Assembly: GCA_963761435.1 (NCBI GenBank)
Contig: CAVXHJ010000026.1
Coordinates: forward strand, 150,407 to 214,406
Direction: 5' to 3'
From: Roseiarcus sp963761435
GTDB lineage: Bacteria; Pseudomonadota; Alphaproteobacteria; Rhizobiales; Beijerinckiaceae
Length of the DNA: 64,000 nt
This document shows positions 19,119 to 28,373 of this stretch, piece after piece. Every line of letters begins with the position of its first letter. Position 1 is the stretch's first letter. The notes below the pieces were generated by a model. The model searched no databases and was not told where the DNA came from. It saw only the letters and a list, made by a program, of their open reading frames with translations. A program made the position numbers and the translations under genes.

Positions 19119-19226
19119 GATGTCCTCCGTCTGGCCCGCCAGATGGACGAGAGTGTAGCAGCGCCCCAGTTCCGCGCAAGACGTCTGGCGTCGATCGCGA
19201 GATGTTGAACGCGAGCGGCCTTCACC

Positions 19227-21275
19227 TCACCTGAGCATGGCGGCGACATTGCCGCCGTCGACGGTGACGACCGCTCCGGTGCTCGCCCGCGCCTTGACCA
19301 GATGGACGAATGCGGCGGCCACGTCGCTCGCCAGCACCTCGCGCTTCAGGAGGTTGCCGCGCATATAGGCGTCCTGGGTCAGGCCGCGCGCCTTGCTGCG
19401 CTCCGCCACCATCTCGTCGGTCATCAGCCCGGTGCGGATGCGGTCGGCGTTGACGGCGTTCGAGGTGATCCCGGACGCGCCGTGCTCGACCGCATATTGC
19501 CGCATCAGCGCCATCAGCGCCGCCTTCGACGTGCCGTAGGCTCCGAAATCCGGCCCTGGATTGACCGCCTGTTTGGAGACGTTGAACACCAGCGCTCCGC
19601 CGGTCTTTTGCGCCTCCATCACCCGGACCGCGGCCCGCGCCACGTAATGATGGCCCCAGAAATTGACCGCGAACGCCTTCTCGAACGCCTCGTCGGAGAC
19701 CGTCACCAGCGAGCCCTGAATCGCCGCGCCGGCGTTGGAGATGAGGACATCGACGCCGCCGAAGGCTTTGACCACGTCCGCCACCGCCCGATCGACCGCG
19801 GACCCGTCGGTGACGTCGCAGCCGAGGCCGAGCGCGCCGATCGACTTCGCCGCCTTGGCGGTTGCGTCGGCGGCGATATCGAGGATGGCGACTTCCGCCC
19901 CTTCGTCGCGCAGCGCCTTGGCGACCGCGAGGCCAAGACCGCTCGCGCCGCCGGTCACAATAGCGATCTGCCGGGAGAGCGGCTTCTCCACCTGACCGGC
20001 CAGTTTCGCCTGTTCCAGCGACCAATATTCAACGTCGAACATCTCCGCTTCCGGCAGCGGAACCCAGCCATGCACGCCTTCGGCTTTGGTCTTCACCTCG
20101 ACGGTCGCCTCGGCGATGTCGGCGGAGATCTTCGCCGCCTTGGCCGAGCCGCCGGCGCCGAAGATGCCGAGGCCGGCGACATAGAAAACCCTCGGCAGCG
20201 GATCGAGCATGATCCGGTCGCCGCCGACGCGAGCGTTGTTGCGTTCGAAATAGTCCCGGTAGTCGGCGATATAGTCGGCGAGCGCGGCGTCGAGCCTGGC
20301 GGCGAAAGCGTCGAGCTTGCCGGCCTCGGGCGCGGGCAGGGCGAGGCCCTTGCGCTTGATATGCAGCACATGGTCCGGCGTCGCATTGCCGCTCGCGGCG
20401 AGTTCGGCGGCGTTCTTGGCGTTGCAGAAGTCGAGGATCGCGGGACTGGTGCGGAAGGCCAGAATCATCCGCTTCGGGCGGCCTTCGACCGCCGTCGGCT
20501 GGGCGAGGCGGCCGCGCAGGATCGGCATGATCTCGGCGGGCGTGGCGAGGCTCTTGGGCTGGGGCGCGAGCGCAAACGGGCGCGGCTTCCCCTTGGCCAG
20601 CCGGCGCTCGGCGCGATCGACGAGATCGATCATCGCCTCGTAGCTCGCGCGCGGGTCGTCTGACCAGGTGAAGATCCCATGCTGCATCAGGATCATGCTG
20701 CTTTTGCCCGGCGAAGCGGCGAGCGCCTTGGCGCAAGCCTTGGCCAGGTCGAAGCCGGGCATCACATAGGGAACGACGACACTGTCGGGGAAGACCTCGG
20801 CGACCAGCGCCTCACCGTCCGGCTGGTTGGTCAGCGCGACGATGGCGTTGGCATGGGTGTGATCGACGTGGCGCGCCGAAATCAGCGCATGCAGGATCGC
20901 TTCGACCGATGGGTTGGGCGCCGCCGGATCCATCAAGAGCCGGCGTTGCTGCCGCACCATCTCGACGTCCGACAGCGTGTCGAAGCGGGCGAGCGCGGCG
21001 AGTTCCTTCAACCGCACCGCCGGCAGGCCCGCCGGCTCGATCGAGCCCATGTCCCAGCCGCTGCCCTTGACGCAAAGAACCTCGACCTCGCCGCCGTCCG
21101 CGTCCGTAACGACGGTCTTGACCGAGGTGTTGCCGCCGCCATGCAAAACCAGTTGCGGATCGCCGCCAAGGAGGCGGGTCGTATAGACACGGGTCGCCAG
21201 ATCGGGGTTGAGGCCGGATCTGACATAGCTGTCGACGACGGACCGAAACTCCGAATCCGACCAACGCGATTTCAT
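19227..21275 (-). CDS. Bifunctional class II aldolase / short-chain dehydrogenase
   Basis: 682 residues from ATG 21275, with GGAG nine bases upstream (GTG 21290 is in frame but overlaps that site). N-terminal half: class II aldolase/adducin fold with the zinc-site H-T-H-A-N-A and Q-H-G-I-F-T-W, and G-G-G-N-T-S. C-terminal half from about 440: SDR Rossmann fold T-G-G-A-S-G-L-G, N-A-G, catalytic Y-G-T-S-K. This is the fusion annotated in Rhizobiales as rhamnulose-1-phosphate aldolase/lactaldehyde dehydrogenase, cleaving a deoxyketose-1-phosphate and oxidising the aldehyde; the real sugar here is uncertain. No isomerase or kinase adjoins it. Confidence 0.9.
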   Translation of the reverse strand: MKSRWSDSEFRSVVDSYVRSGLNPDLATRVYTTRLLGGDPQLVLHGGGNTSVKTVVTDADGGEVEVLCVKGSGWDMGSIEPAGLPAVRLKELAALARFDTLSDVEMVRQQRRLLMDPAAPNPSVEAILHALISARHVDHTHANAIVALTNQPDGEALVAEVFPDSVVVPYVMPGFDLAKACAKALAASPGKSSMILMQHGIFTWSDDPRASYEAMIDLVDRAERRLAKGKPRPFALAPQPKSLATPAEIMPILRGRLAQPTAVEGRPKRMILAFRTSPAILDFCNAKNAAELAASGNATPDHVLHIKRKGLALPAPEAGKLDAFAARLDAALADYIADYRDYFERNNARVGGDRIMLDPLPRVFYVAGLGIFGAGGSAKAAKISADIAEATVEVKTKAEGVHGWVPLPEAEMFDVEYWSLEQAKLAGQVEKPLSRQIAIVTGGASGLGLAVAKALRDEGAEVAILDIAADATAKAAKSIGALGLGCDVTDGSAVDRAVADVVKAFGGVDVLISNAGAAIQGSLVTVSDEAFEKAFAVNFWGHHYVARAAVRVMEAQKTGGALVFNVSKQAVNPGPDFGAYGTSKAALMALMRQYAVEHGASGITSNAVNADRIRTGLMTDEMVAERSKARGLTQDAYMRGNLLKREVLASDVAAAFVHLVKARASTGAVVTVDGGNVAAMLR

Positions 21276-21345
21276 CTGCGAGAGCTCCACAAGGCGGCGA
21301 GGCGAGCGGACATAGCTGGCGCTCGCGGTCTTGTCACGCTGGCGA

Positions 21346-21474
21346 CGTCATTCGCGAGGAGCGTCAGCGACGAAGCAATCCAGAGGCCGTAGGGCGTCAT
21401 TCAATCTCTGGATTGCGTCGCCATAGCCCGCCCGGAAGGACGGGCGTCTTTCGACGCTCTATCGCTCGCAATGC
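21346..21474. repeat. Palindromic intergenic repeat, copy 2, split by a nested hairpin
   Basis: Left arm 21346-21384 (CGTCATTCGCGAGGAGCGTC... CCAGAG) and right arm starting CTCTGGATTGCGTCGC at 21406. The right arm is interrupted after about 21421 by about 40 bp and resumes as TATCGCTCGCAATG. The insert has two stems, GCCCGCCC/GGACGGGC around GGAA and GCGTC/GACGC around TTTC, bounded by ATAG and CTAT. Same family as 18809-18900. Confidence 0.75.
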
Positions 21475-21510
21475 CGAATCCTGACCGTTGCGCGCGGTCC
21501 TCCCCACGCC

Positions 21511-22572
21511 TCACCCGCAGGGATTGAGCGGCGCCTCGCCCGAAAGATAGCGGCGAACTTCCTCGGCGGCGGCCTCCGCGGCCCGTTCGATCGTCTTGAG
21601 CGAGGCCCCGGCGATATGCGGGGTCAGCGTCACATTGGGGAGCCTCAGGAGTTCGAGCCCTTTTGGGGCAGGCTCGATGGCGAAAGTCTCCAGCATCGCG
21701 CCGCGCAAATGGCCCGATTTCAGCGCCTCCGTCAGCGCCTCATAGTCGACCATGGGACCGCGCGCCGTATTGATGAACACCGACCCCTCGCGCATCGCGG
21801 CGAATTCTGCCCGGCCGATGAAGCCCATCGTCTCGGCGGTCACCCGCGCGTGCAGGGTCACGACGTCGCTTTCGCCGAGCAGCGCCGGGAGCGTCGTCTG
21901 GACCACGCCGTCGCGCGCGTCCTCCGGCGAGAGTTCGACATAAGGGTCGGCGACCAGAATGCGCCCGCCGAACGCCTTGAGGAGACGGACGACCTTGGTT
22001 CCGATATGGCCGTAGCCGATCACGCCGACCGTCATTTGCGACAGCTCGCGGCCAACGAGGTCCGCCCGGTAGAGGTCGCCGCGCCATTCGTCGCGGCGCA
22101 GCGCGTCATGTCCGCGCGTCATCAGTCGCGTCTCGGCGATGATTGCGCCGATGGCGAACTCGGCCACCGCCGATGCGTTGCGCCCCGGCGCGTTGACGAT
22201 GAGGACGCCGCGTTCGCGCGCCGCGGCAAGATCGATGTTGACCGGACCGCCGCGCGCAACCGCAATCAGCCTGAGCGCCGGCATGCGCTCGAGCATCGAG
22301 GCCGAAAAGGGAGCGAGTTGGGTGATCGCGACCTCGGCTTCGCCGACGAAGGCGACGATCGCCTCGGCGTCGCCCTGATATTCCTTGAGGCCGTCCATCC
22401 CCGGCTCGACGTAGCCGTGCCGCATCGGCTCATCGGGCCAGGGCAGTTGCATGGTCGCGATATCGACGAGCCCGTCGCAGCGGGCGCGGATCGCCGACTC
22501 GAAGGTCGACGGCGTCATGAATCGATCGCCGATGATGGCGATCTTGGCGATTTTGCGTTGGGCGGCCCTCAT
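21511..22572 (-). CDS. NAD-dependent 2-hydroxyacid dehydrogenase (phosphoglycerate-dehydrogenase family)
   Basis: 353 residues from ATG 22572 after GGAG. Rossmann motif G-Y-G-H-I-G near 190, catalytic Arg in I-N-T-A-R-G-P-M-V-D, and the late T-P-H-I-A-G-A-S with the catalytic His. Longer N-terminal domain than minimal D-lactate dehydrogenases. Oxidises or forms a D-2-hydroxyacid; the substrate is unknown. It lies 236 bp upstream of, and on the same strand as, the aldolase-dehydrogenase, and could handle a hydroxyacid from that pathway; the repeat between them makes a single transcript less certain. Confidence 0.88.
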   Translation of the reverse strand: MRAAQRKIAKIAIIGDRFMTPSTFESAIRARCDGLVDIATMQLPWPDEPMRHGYVEPGMDGLKEYQGDAEAIVAFVGEAEVAITQLAPFSASMLERMPALRLIAVARGGPVNIDLAAARERGVLIVNAPGRNASAVAEFAIGAIIAETRLMTRGHDALRRDEWRGDLYRADLVGRELSQMTVGVIGYGHIGTKVVRLLKAFGGRILVADPYVELSPEDARDGVVQTTLPALLGESDVVTLHARVTAETMGFIGRAEFAAMREGSVFINTARGPMVDYEALTEALKSGHLRGAMLETFAIEPAPKGLELLRLPNVTLTPHIAGASLKTIERAAEAAAEEVRRYLSGEAPLNPCG

Positions 22573-22693
22573 TCGGCTCCTCTTTGAATCGGCGGCGAGC
22601 GTTTGAACAAGTGTAATGTGATTGTCATCTTCGGCCGCCGGCGGCTAAAGAAGGGCGACGGAATCCCACCAGCGCCAGGAGCGATGAAGCCAA

Positions 22694-23608
22694 GTGACAG
22701 TTGTTCGAGCCAACGCCATCGACATTGAATATGAAGCGATCGGGCCCCGCAACGGTTCGCCGATGGTGCTGATCATGGGGCTCGGCATGCAGCTGACCGC
22801 TTGGCCGGACGAATTCTGCCAGGGGTTGGCGAACCGGGGCTTTCGCGTCATTCGCTTCGACAATCGCGACACGGGGCTGTCGACGAAAATGCCGGCGCTC
22901 GGGCCGCTTAAGGCGACCGCGATGCTGGCCGGCGCCACACTTCGGCTGCCGGTGCGGCCGCGCTATGGCCTCAACGACATGGCGCGCGATGCGATCGGAC
23001 TCATGGATGCGCTCGACATCGATCAAGCGCATATCGTCGGCGCGTCGATGGGAGGCATGATCGCTCAGATCGTCGCCGCCGACTATCCGGAACGGGTCAA
23101 GAGCCTGGTTTCGCTCATGTCGACGAGCGGCAAGCCCACATTGCCAGGACCGAGCCCGCGCGTGTTGCGGGGCCTGCTTCGACGGCGCGCGCGCCGCAAT
23201 TCCGAACGCGGGATTGCGGAGACCATCGCGTTCCTGCGGCTGATCGGCAGCCCCGGATATCCGACGAGCGACGCCGAGCTTCGCGCCAAGGTCGAGCGCG
23301 CGCTCCGCCGGCGCCCTCATCCGGACGGCTGGGCGCGGCATCTCATCGCAGTCCAGGCGGCGCAGAGCCGTGTCCGGGCGCTCCGGCGCATCCGCGCCCC
23401 GACGCTGGTCATGCATGGGGCGGACGATCCCCTCATTCGCGTCGCGGCCGGCTGCGACACCGCCGCCAACATTGACGGCGCGCGGCTCAGGATCATCCCC
23501 GGCTGGGGCCACGACCTGCCGACGCCGCTATTGCCGACGCTTGTCGGCGAAATCGCCGATCATTGCATCGCCGCCCAGCGAAGAAGGATGCGGTTGGGCT
23601 ACCGGTAG
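22694..23608 (+). CDS. Alpha/beta-hydrolase
   Basis: 304 residues from GTG 22694; AGGAG lies twelve bases away, which is long, so the start is moderately sure. Nucleophile elbow G-A-S-M-G-G-M gives Ser, with H-G-A-D-D-P-L and G-W-G-H-D-L-P supplying Asp and His. N-terminal M-G-L-G-M-Q-L-T-A-W and R-F-D-N-R-D-T-G-L-S are typical of the group containing aclacinomycin methylesterase-like hydrolases. Substrate unknown. Its stop overlaps the stop of the convergent ABC permease gene by ten bases (23599-23608). Confidence 0.8.
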   Translation: MTVVRANAIDIEYEAIGPRNGSPMVLIMGLGMQLTAWPDEFCQGLANRGFRVIRFDNRDTGLSTKMPALGPLKATAMLAGATLRLPVRPRYGLNDMARDAIGLMDALDIDQAHIVGASMGGMIAQIVAADYPERVKSLVSLMSTSGKPTLPGPSPRVLRGLLRRRARRNSERGIAETIAFLRLIGSPGYPTSDAELRAKVERALRRRPHPDGWARHLIAVQAAQSRVRALRRIRAPTLVMHGADDPLIRVAAGCDTAANIDGARLRIIPGWGHDLPTPLLPTLVGEIADHCIAAQRRRMRLGYR

Positions 23609-24619
23609 CGCTTCTGGTTCCAACGGTGGCCGAGCAGCGAGAGAACGATGATGAGGCCGTTGAAGAACTGGACATAGAAGCCGCTCAAGCCTGCCGCGAC
23701 GATGCCGCTCTGGATGAAGGACACGATCAAGGCCCCGATCGCACCGCCAGCGATGGTGCCGACGCCTCCCCAGGTCGGCGTCCCGCCGACGAACACCGAG
23801 GCGATCGCAGGAAGCAGGTAGCCGTCGCCGGTCGTCGGCCACCAGGTGAAATTGACCATGGTCGAGAACACGCCGGCAAGCGCGGCGCCGAGACCGACGA
23901 AAACGAAGGTCAGGATGCGCACGCGTGCGACGTTGACGCCCATCTGGCCGGCGCTGTCAGGATTGTCGCCGACCGCGCATACGCGCGCCCCGAACGTATG
24001 ATGGTTGAACAGCAGCCAGGCGAATACGACGAAGGCGAGCGCCCAGAAGATCTGCACCGGGACGCCGTAGACCTCGCTTGAGAAGAGCGTGGCCGCCGTC
24101 GAGTTCCTGCAGTTCGAGGAGCGCGATCGATTTTCCCTGGGTCGCGATCATGATGAACCCGCGCAGCATGAAATTCATGCCGAGCGTGGCGATGAGCGAG
24201 GAGAGGCCCGCGGTCACGACCAGCGCGCCGACGCATGCGCCGAGCGCCATTCCCGTCGCCAGCGCCGCGACAATGCCGAGGAACGGGCTCAGGCCAGCAT
24301 GCACGACGAGCGCGAACATCCAGGCTGAGAACCCCATCGTCGCCGGAAACGAGAGGTCGATCTCGCCAACCGTGACCACGAACACGAGCGGCGCCACGAG
24401 GCAGAGCGCGACCGGCAGGGTTACGAGAACCGAATCATAGATCGGCCAGTGCAGGAACACGATCGGGCTCGCGGCCATGAAGATCGCGATCATGACGACG
24501 AAGACCGCGAGCGTGCCGAGCGCGGCGCGATTTTGGTCGATGAAGCGCCTGAGCGCGCTTTCAGGCGGCCGCTCGACCGGCCTCGCGCGCGCCTCGACCG
24601 GTTCGAGCGAGGCGCTCAT
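23599..24619 (-). pseudogene. Sugar ABC transporter permease (RbsC/FrcC type), frame broken once
   Basis: Start ATG 24619 overlaps the ATP-binding gene stop (ATGA). Frame one covers a cytoplasmic leader and about six helices, with V-G-E-I-D-L-S-F-P-A-T and G-L-S-S-L-I-A-T-L-G-M-N-F, both typical of BPD-transporter family 2. It loses register after L-E-L-Q-E. The other frame resumes T-A-A-T-L-F-S-S-E-V-Y-G and the remaining helices, including G-D-N-P-D-S-A. Removing one base within GAGTTC 24101-24106 gives a normal 339-residue permease. Membrane channel of the importer encoded with 24616-26497. Confidence 0.87.
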
Positions 24620-25413
24620 GAGGCCATCTCGGGGCGATGGCCGGGGGAAGCGGGAATCTCGATCCCCTGCGGATGCGCGAGCCGCTCCATGTAGGCGATC
24701 AGGCGCTCCGCCGAGCCCACTTCCTCCTTGGTCGCTTGCAGCGCCACCGTGCCGCGGTCCATCACCACGAACCGCTCCGCGATGTCGAACACGTGGTGGA
24801 TGTTGTGGCCGATGAACAGCACCGACCGTCCGCCGGCGCGAACCGTGCGTACAAACCGGAACACCTTCTCGGTCTCGGTCAGCGACAGCGCGGTCGTCGG
24901 CTCGTCCATCACGATGAGGTCGGCCTTGTTGTAGATCGCGCGCGCGAGCGCCACGCCCTGCCGCTCGCCGCCCGAGAGCTGGCCGACGATCGAATTGGGC
25001 GAGAACACTTTCGAGGTGAAGCCGATGTCGCGCATCAGCCGGTCGGCCTCGGCGCGTTCACGGCGGCCATTGAGAAAGCCGAGCCAATTGGCGGACTCGC
25101 GCCCGAGGAAGATGTTGCGCGCGATGGTCTGCTGGACGCAGAGCGCCCGGTCCTGAAACACGGTCTCGATGCCGGCGTCGCGCGAGCGCGCGGCGTTCCA
25201 ATGCGGTTCGGGCTTGCCGCGGACCAGAATCTCCCCGCTGGTCGGCTGGATCGCGCCGGCCAGCATCTTGATCAGCGTCGATTTTCCAGCGCCATTGTCG
25301 CCGAGCAGACCCACCACCTCGCCGCGATCGACGTGAAAGTTCACGCCCCCGACCGCGAACACGCGTCCGTAGGTCTTGGCGATGTTCTTCAGTTCGATCA
25401 GCCGCTCGCCCAT
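24616..25413 (-). CDS. Sugar ABC transporter ATP-binding protein, single-domain (FrcA type)
   Basis: 265 residues from ATG 25413 behind GGAGAGG; the frame is open to an ATG at 25473. Walker A G-D-N-G-A-G-K-S-T, Q-loop V-F-Q-D, signature L-S-G-G-E-R-Q, Walker B L-I-V-M-D-E-P-T-T-A-L-S, switch His in G-H-N-I. It has one nucleotide-binding domain, unlike two-domain RbsA/XylG, matching the fructose-type FrcA pattern. Powers import of a monosaccharide-like solute with the neighbouring permease and binding protein. Confidence 0.93.
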   Translation of the reverse strand: MGERLIELKNIAKTYGRVFAVGGVNFHVDRGEVVGLLGDNGAGKSTLIKMLAGAIQPTSGEILVRGKPEPHWNAARSRDAGIETVFQDRALCVQQTIARNIFLGRESANWLGFLNGRRERAEADRLMRDIGFTSKVFSPNSIVGQLSGGERQGVALARAIYNKADLIVMDEPTTALSLTETEKVFRFVRTVRAGGRSVLFIGHNIHHVFDIAERFVVMDRGTVALQATKEEVGSAERLIAYMERLAHPQGIEIPASPGHRPEMAS

Positions 25414-25477
25414 CGCCGCCTCTCCGAATGTGAGGGGCCGGCGCGCCGCGGTCGAGCGCGCCGACTCTTTCATGGAG

Positions 25478-26497
25478 TCACCGCAGACCCTGGGTGGCGA
25501 GGTCGGCGACCGCCTTGTAGTTCTCGGGGGTCACGAAGCCCGCGCCGGTGTCGACGTTGATCGGGGCGAGGCCGTACACGATCTGCTCGCAGAGGTTCAG
25601 AATCGGAAGGTAGCCCTGCTGGAACGGTTGCTGGTCGGAGGTCAGTTGCACCCAGCCGCTCTTGAAACCCTCGACGATCTGCGGGCTCGTGTCGAAGCCG
25701 ACGTTGAAGACCTCGCCGGGCTTCTTGCCGGCGGCCTTCATGTAGGTCGCCGCGTTGCCGAGCTGCTGGCCGCCGGGATAGACGATCGCCTTGGCCGTTG
25801 GATTGGCCTGAAAGGCGGCGGTAACCACCGGAATGGCGAGGTTCGGATCGGCCGCCCATTCCGGCTGGCTCGCCAGGCGGACGACTTTGACCCCGCCTTC
25901 CTCGAGCGCCTTGGCGGTGCTTTCTTCGCGCACGTTGCGGAGTTCGTCGTTGGACGCGAGAATCACAATCGCCACGTCTCCCGGCTTGAGGCCAGACCGG
26001 CGAAGCATTTCGACGCCCAGCGCATGGCCCTGCGGCGCGAGCTGCGCGCCGACATAGCCGCCGCCGACCTTGTCGACCGCCGCCGGCACCGGCACGTTCT
26101 GGTACATCATCTTGATGCCGGCCTTGGCGGCCTGCTCAGCCAGCGGCAGGATAGCGGCCTCGCCCGGATGGCCCATCATGGCGATGCCGTCGGGATGCGC
26201 CGCCACCGCCTCGCGCAATTGCTGGGTCATCTTTTCGTTGGCCCAGCCCGAGAAGACGTAATCGACCTGCGCGCCGGTGTCGTTCGCCGCCTGCCGAGCG
26301 CCGTTGTAGACGATGGTGCCGAAGGCGTCGCCCTCGGCGCCGCCGACGAAGAAGCGCAGGTGCACCTTGCTGCACCACTTGTCCCGCAGCGCCGAGGCGT
26401 CAGCCGCGTTGGCCGCGCTCGCCGCGCCAAGAAGGGTCCCACACGCCAGAACCAGCGCGGTCGATCCGCGCCAGCCCGAAATCAAGCACCGTTTCAT
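25478..26497 (-). CDS. Sugar ABC transporter substrate-binding protein (RbsB-like)
   Basis: 339 residues with a clear signal peptide (K-R-C-L-I-S-G-W-R-G then hydrophobic ALVLACGTLLGAASA, A-N-A-A-D). Mature protein is a type 4 periplasmic-binding fold: V-H-L-R-F-F-V-G-G near the start, Q-Q-L-R-E-A-V-A-A-H-P-D-G-I-A, G-Y-V-G-A-Q, and V-G-F-D-T-S-P near the C-terminus. GGAGG sits just before the ATG. It delivers the solute to the permease; with the isomerase and oxidoreductase alongside, an inositol-, rhizopine- or sugar-like ligand is likely. Confidence 0.92.
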   Translation of the reverse strand: MKRCLISGWRGSTALVLACGTLLGAASAANAADASALRDKWCSKVHLRFFVGGAEGDAFGTIVYNGARQAANDTGAQVDYVFSGWANEKMTQQLREAVAAHPDGIAMMGHPGEAAILPLAEQAAKAGIKMMYQNVPVPAAVDKVGGGYVGAQLAPQGHALGVEMLRRSGLKPGDVAIVILASNDELRNVREESTAKALEEGGVKVVRLASQPEWAADPNLAIPVVTAAFQANPTAKAIVYPGGQQLGNAATYMKAAGKKPGEVFNVGFDTSPQIVEGFKSGWVQLTSDQQPFQQGYLPILNLCEQIVYGLAPINVDTGAGFVTPENYKAVADLATQGLR

Positions 26498-26584
26498 TTC
26501 ACTCCTCCCTGTTTGTTTCTCGCTTTGCGTCTTCGGCGCGCCGTCCGGACTTGCCGGAGGGCGGGTGAAGACAGTCTACCGGCC

Positions 26585-27484
26585 TCAAGCCGGATTGGCG
26601 ATTGCGCTCTCCCCTCCGCGACATTGCTTGAGATAATGGAGCGCGCGCACCTGGCCGGTCATTTCCAGATTGTCGCGATAGACCGGGTCGTGCCAGCCCT
26701 CGATGTCGATGGTTCCCGAATAGCCGGCAAGCCTAAGCTCGCTGATCACGCGCGTCCAATCGGTGTCGCCGAATCCGGGCGTGCGCATCTGGACGAACGG
26801 ATGCTTGCCGAAGACGCCGTGCTCGCGCACGACGTCCCAGCGCACGGTCGCGTCCTTGCCGTGAACATGGAAGAACTTCGGCGCCCATTTGCGGATCTGC
26901 GGAATGGGGTCGATCAGATAGACGAGCTGATGGCAGGGCTCCCATTCGAGCCCGAGCGCGTCGCTCGGGACGGCGTCGAACATCAGCTCCCAGGCGTCAG
27001 GGTTGTGGGCGATGTTCCAGTCGCCGGTCGCCCAGTTGCCGTCCATGGCGCAATTCTCGAACGCGAGGCGCACCCCTTTGCGGGTCGCCCGCTCCGCCAG
27101 TTCGCTCCAGACCGCCTTGAACTTCGGCAGGCTGGCCTCGATCGGCTTGCCCCGCGCCCGTCCGGTGAACCCGGCGATGGTGCGCGCCCCGAAGAGGTGC
27201 GCATTGTCTATGAGCGCCTTCCATCCCTCGAGCGTCTGCCGGTCGAGTTCGTCGTCCTCGAGCGGATTGCCGAACATGCCGAGCGTGTCGATGACGACGT
27301 CGGCGTTGCCGATCGCCTCGCGGAGATCGCTCGCGAGCTTCGGCAGGTCCTTGTTCATGGTCTGCCAGAAGAACGGCTCGATACTTTCAAAGCCGAGCTT
27401 GACGAGCGCGCGAACCACGGCGGCGGGGTCTGGCGCCCCGGCGCGCACCATGGTGCCGATTCGGATGTCGAGGAGCTCTTTCAT
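26585..27484 (-). CDS. TIM-barrel sugar isomerase/epimerase (xylose-isomerase-like)
   Basis: 299 residues, AP-endonuclease-2 fold. Likely metal ligands appear in order: Glu in A-F-E-N-C-A-M-D-G, Glu/His in L-E-W-E-P-C-H-Q-L, His in F-H-V-H-G-K-D, Glu in D-I-E-G-W-H-D-P. This layout is usual in IolE/IolI- and hydroxypyruvate-isomerase-like enzymes that move a carbonyl along a sugar or inositol-derived ketone. Cytosolic. It lies in the operon between the binding protein and the PhyH dioxygenase, so it probably acts on the imported compound. Confidence 0.88.
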   Translation of the reverse strand: MKELLDIRIGTMVRAGAPDPAAVVRALVKLGFESIEPFFWQTMNKDLPKLASDLREAIGNADVVIDTLGMFGNPLEDDELDRQTLEGWKALIDNAHLFGARTIAGFTGRARGKPIEASLPKFKAVWSELAERATRKGVRLAFENCAMDGNWATGDWNIAHNPDAWELMFDAVPSDALGLEWEPCHQLVYLIDPIPQIRKWAPKFFHVHGKDATVRWDVVREHGVFGKHPFVQMRTPGFGDTDWTRVISELRLAGYSGTIDIEGWHDPVYRDNLEMTGQVRALHYLKQCRGGESAIANPA

Positions 27485-27533
27485 GCGTATCCCGTCAAAG
27501 TCGATTTGCGAATCTTGGGCCGAAAGGCCGAGG

Positions 27534-28355
27534 TCAGCCCGATGCTTCGGAGCGGATGTAAGGCTGGTTCACGTCCTCGTAGCCCTTCGCCGCGTAGGGG
27601 TCGGCGCCCGCCACGAGGACGACGTCCCGCAAATCCTGCGTCGGCGGATGACGCCCGCCGGGGCGCCACCACGGAAGCAACGATTCCGCGCTCATGTAGT
27701 GGTTGACGAGCGCGCGCCGGAAGCCGTTCCGGCGTCGGTTCTTGAGCGATTTGTGCAGCAGGTAACCGTTGAAGAAAACCACCGATCCCGTCGCGACTTC
27801 GATCGGCCGCGCATCGCTCTCCGCGTAGGGAAAATCGTAGGATTCCGGAATCGAATCGTACTCGGAATTGGCATGCCGGCGCAGCGGCCAGAGCACGCCC
27901 GGACGATGGGAGCCGGGGATCGCCCACAGGCAGCCGTTGTCGATCGTCGCGTCGTCGAGAGCGATCCAGGCCGCGGTCAGGGAGCGGTCGCGGGTCGGGA
28001 TGAAATCCTCGTCCTGGTGCCAGGCCTGCCCCGGCTTGCCCGCATGCTTGATGAACAACATCGACTGCATGCATTTGACGTTGGGGCCGATCAGAGACGT
28101 CAGCGCCTCGACGATGGGCGGGTGCGCGAGCGTTTGGCGAAACCGGTTCGACAGCTTGTGAGGGAAGTGAATCGCCAGATAGGCCGCGAGCGGGTCGCTC
28201 GACGCCGGGCGTGCATCGCGGGCGAGCGCGGCGCCCTTTTCGAGGCAAAGCTTCTCGGCCTCTTCGCGCAGCTCCGTCACTTCCGAGCGGCTGACGAGGT
28301 TTTCCATCGCCACATATCCGTCGCGCTCGTAGCGCTCGATGAGACCTTCGTTCAT
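27534..28355 (-). CDS. Phytanoyl-CoA dioxygenase (PhyH) family Fe(II)/2-oxoglutarate oxygenase
   Basis: 273 residues. Iron triad candidates: His and Asp in W-H-Q-D-E-D-F, and the distal His in L-L-H-K-S, followed by an Arg-rich block (N-R-R-R-N-G-F-R-R-A) that would bind 2-oxoglutarate. Central A-W-I-A-L-D-D-A-T-I-D-N-G-C-L-W-A-I-P-G-S-H is the standard PhyH core. The family hydroxylates or oxidatively demethylates small molecules. Its place inside a sugar-import operon suggests the imported compound needs an oxygenation step before the dehydrogenase and isomerase; this is inference. Confidence 0.9.
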   Translation of the reverse strand: MNEGLIERYERDGYVAMENLVSRSEVTELREEAEKLCLEKGAALARDARPASSDPLAAYLAIHFPHKLSNRFRQTLAHPPIVEALTSLIGPNVKCMQSMLFIKHAGKPGQAWHQDEDFIPTRDRSLTAAWIALDDATIDNGCLWAIPGSHRPGVLWPLRRHANSEYDSIPESYDFPYAESDARPIEVATGSVVFFNGYLLHKSLKNRRRNGFRRALVNHYMSAESLLPWWRPGGRHPPTQDLRDVVLVAGADPYAAKGYEDVNQPYIRSEASG

Positions 28356-28373
28356 CCGTCCCTCTCATCGTGC

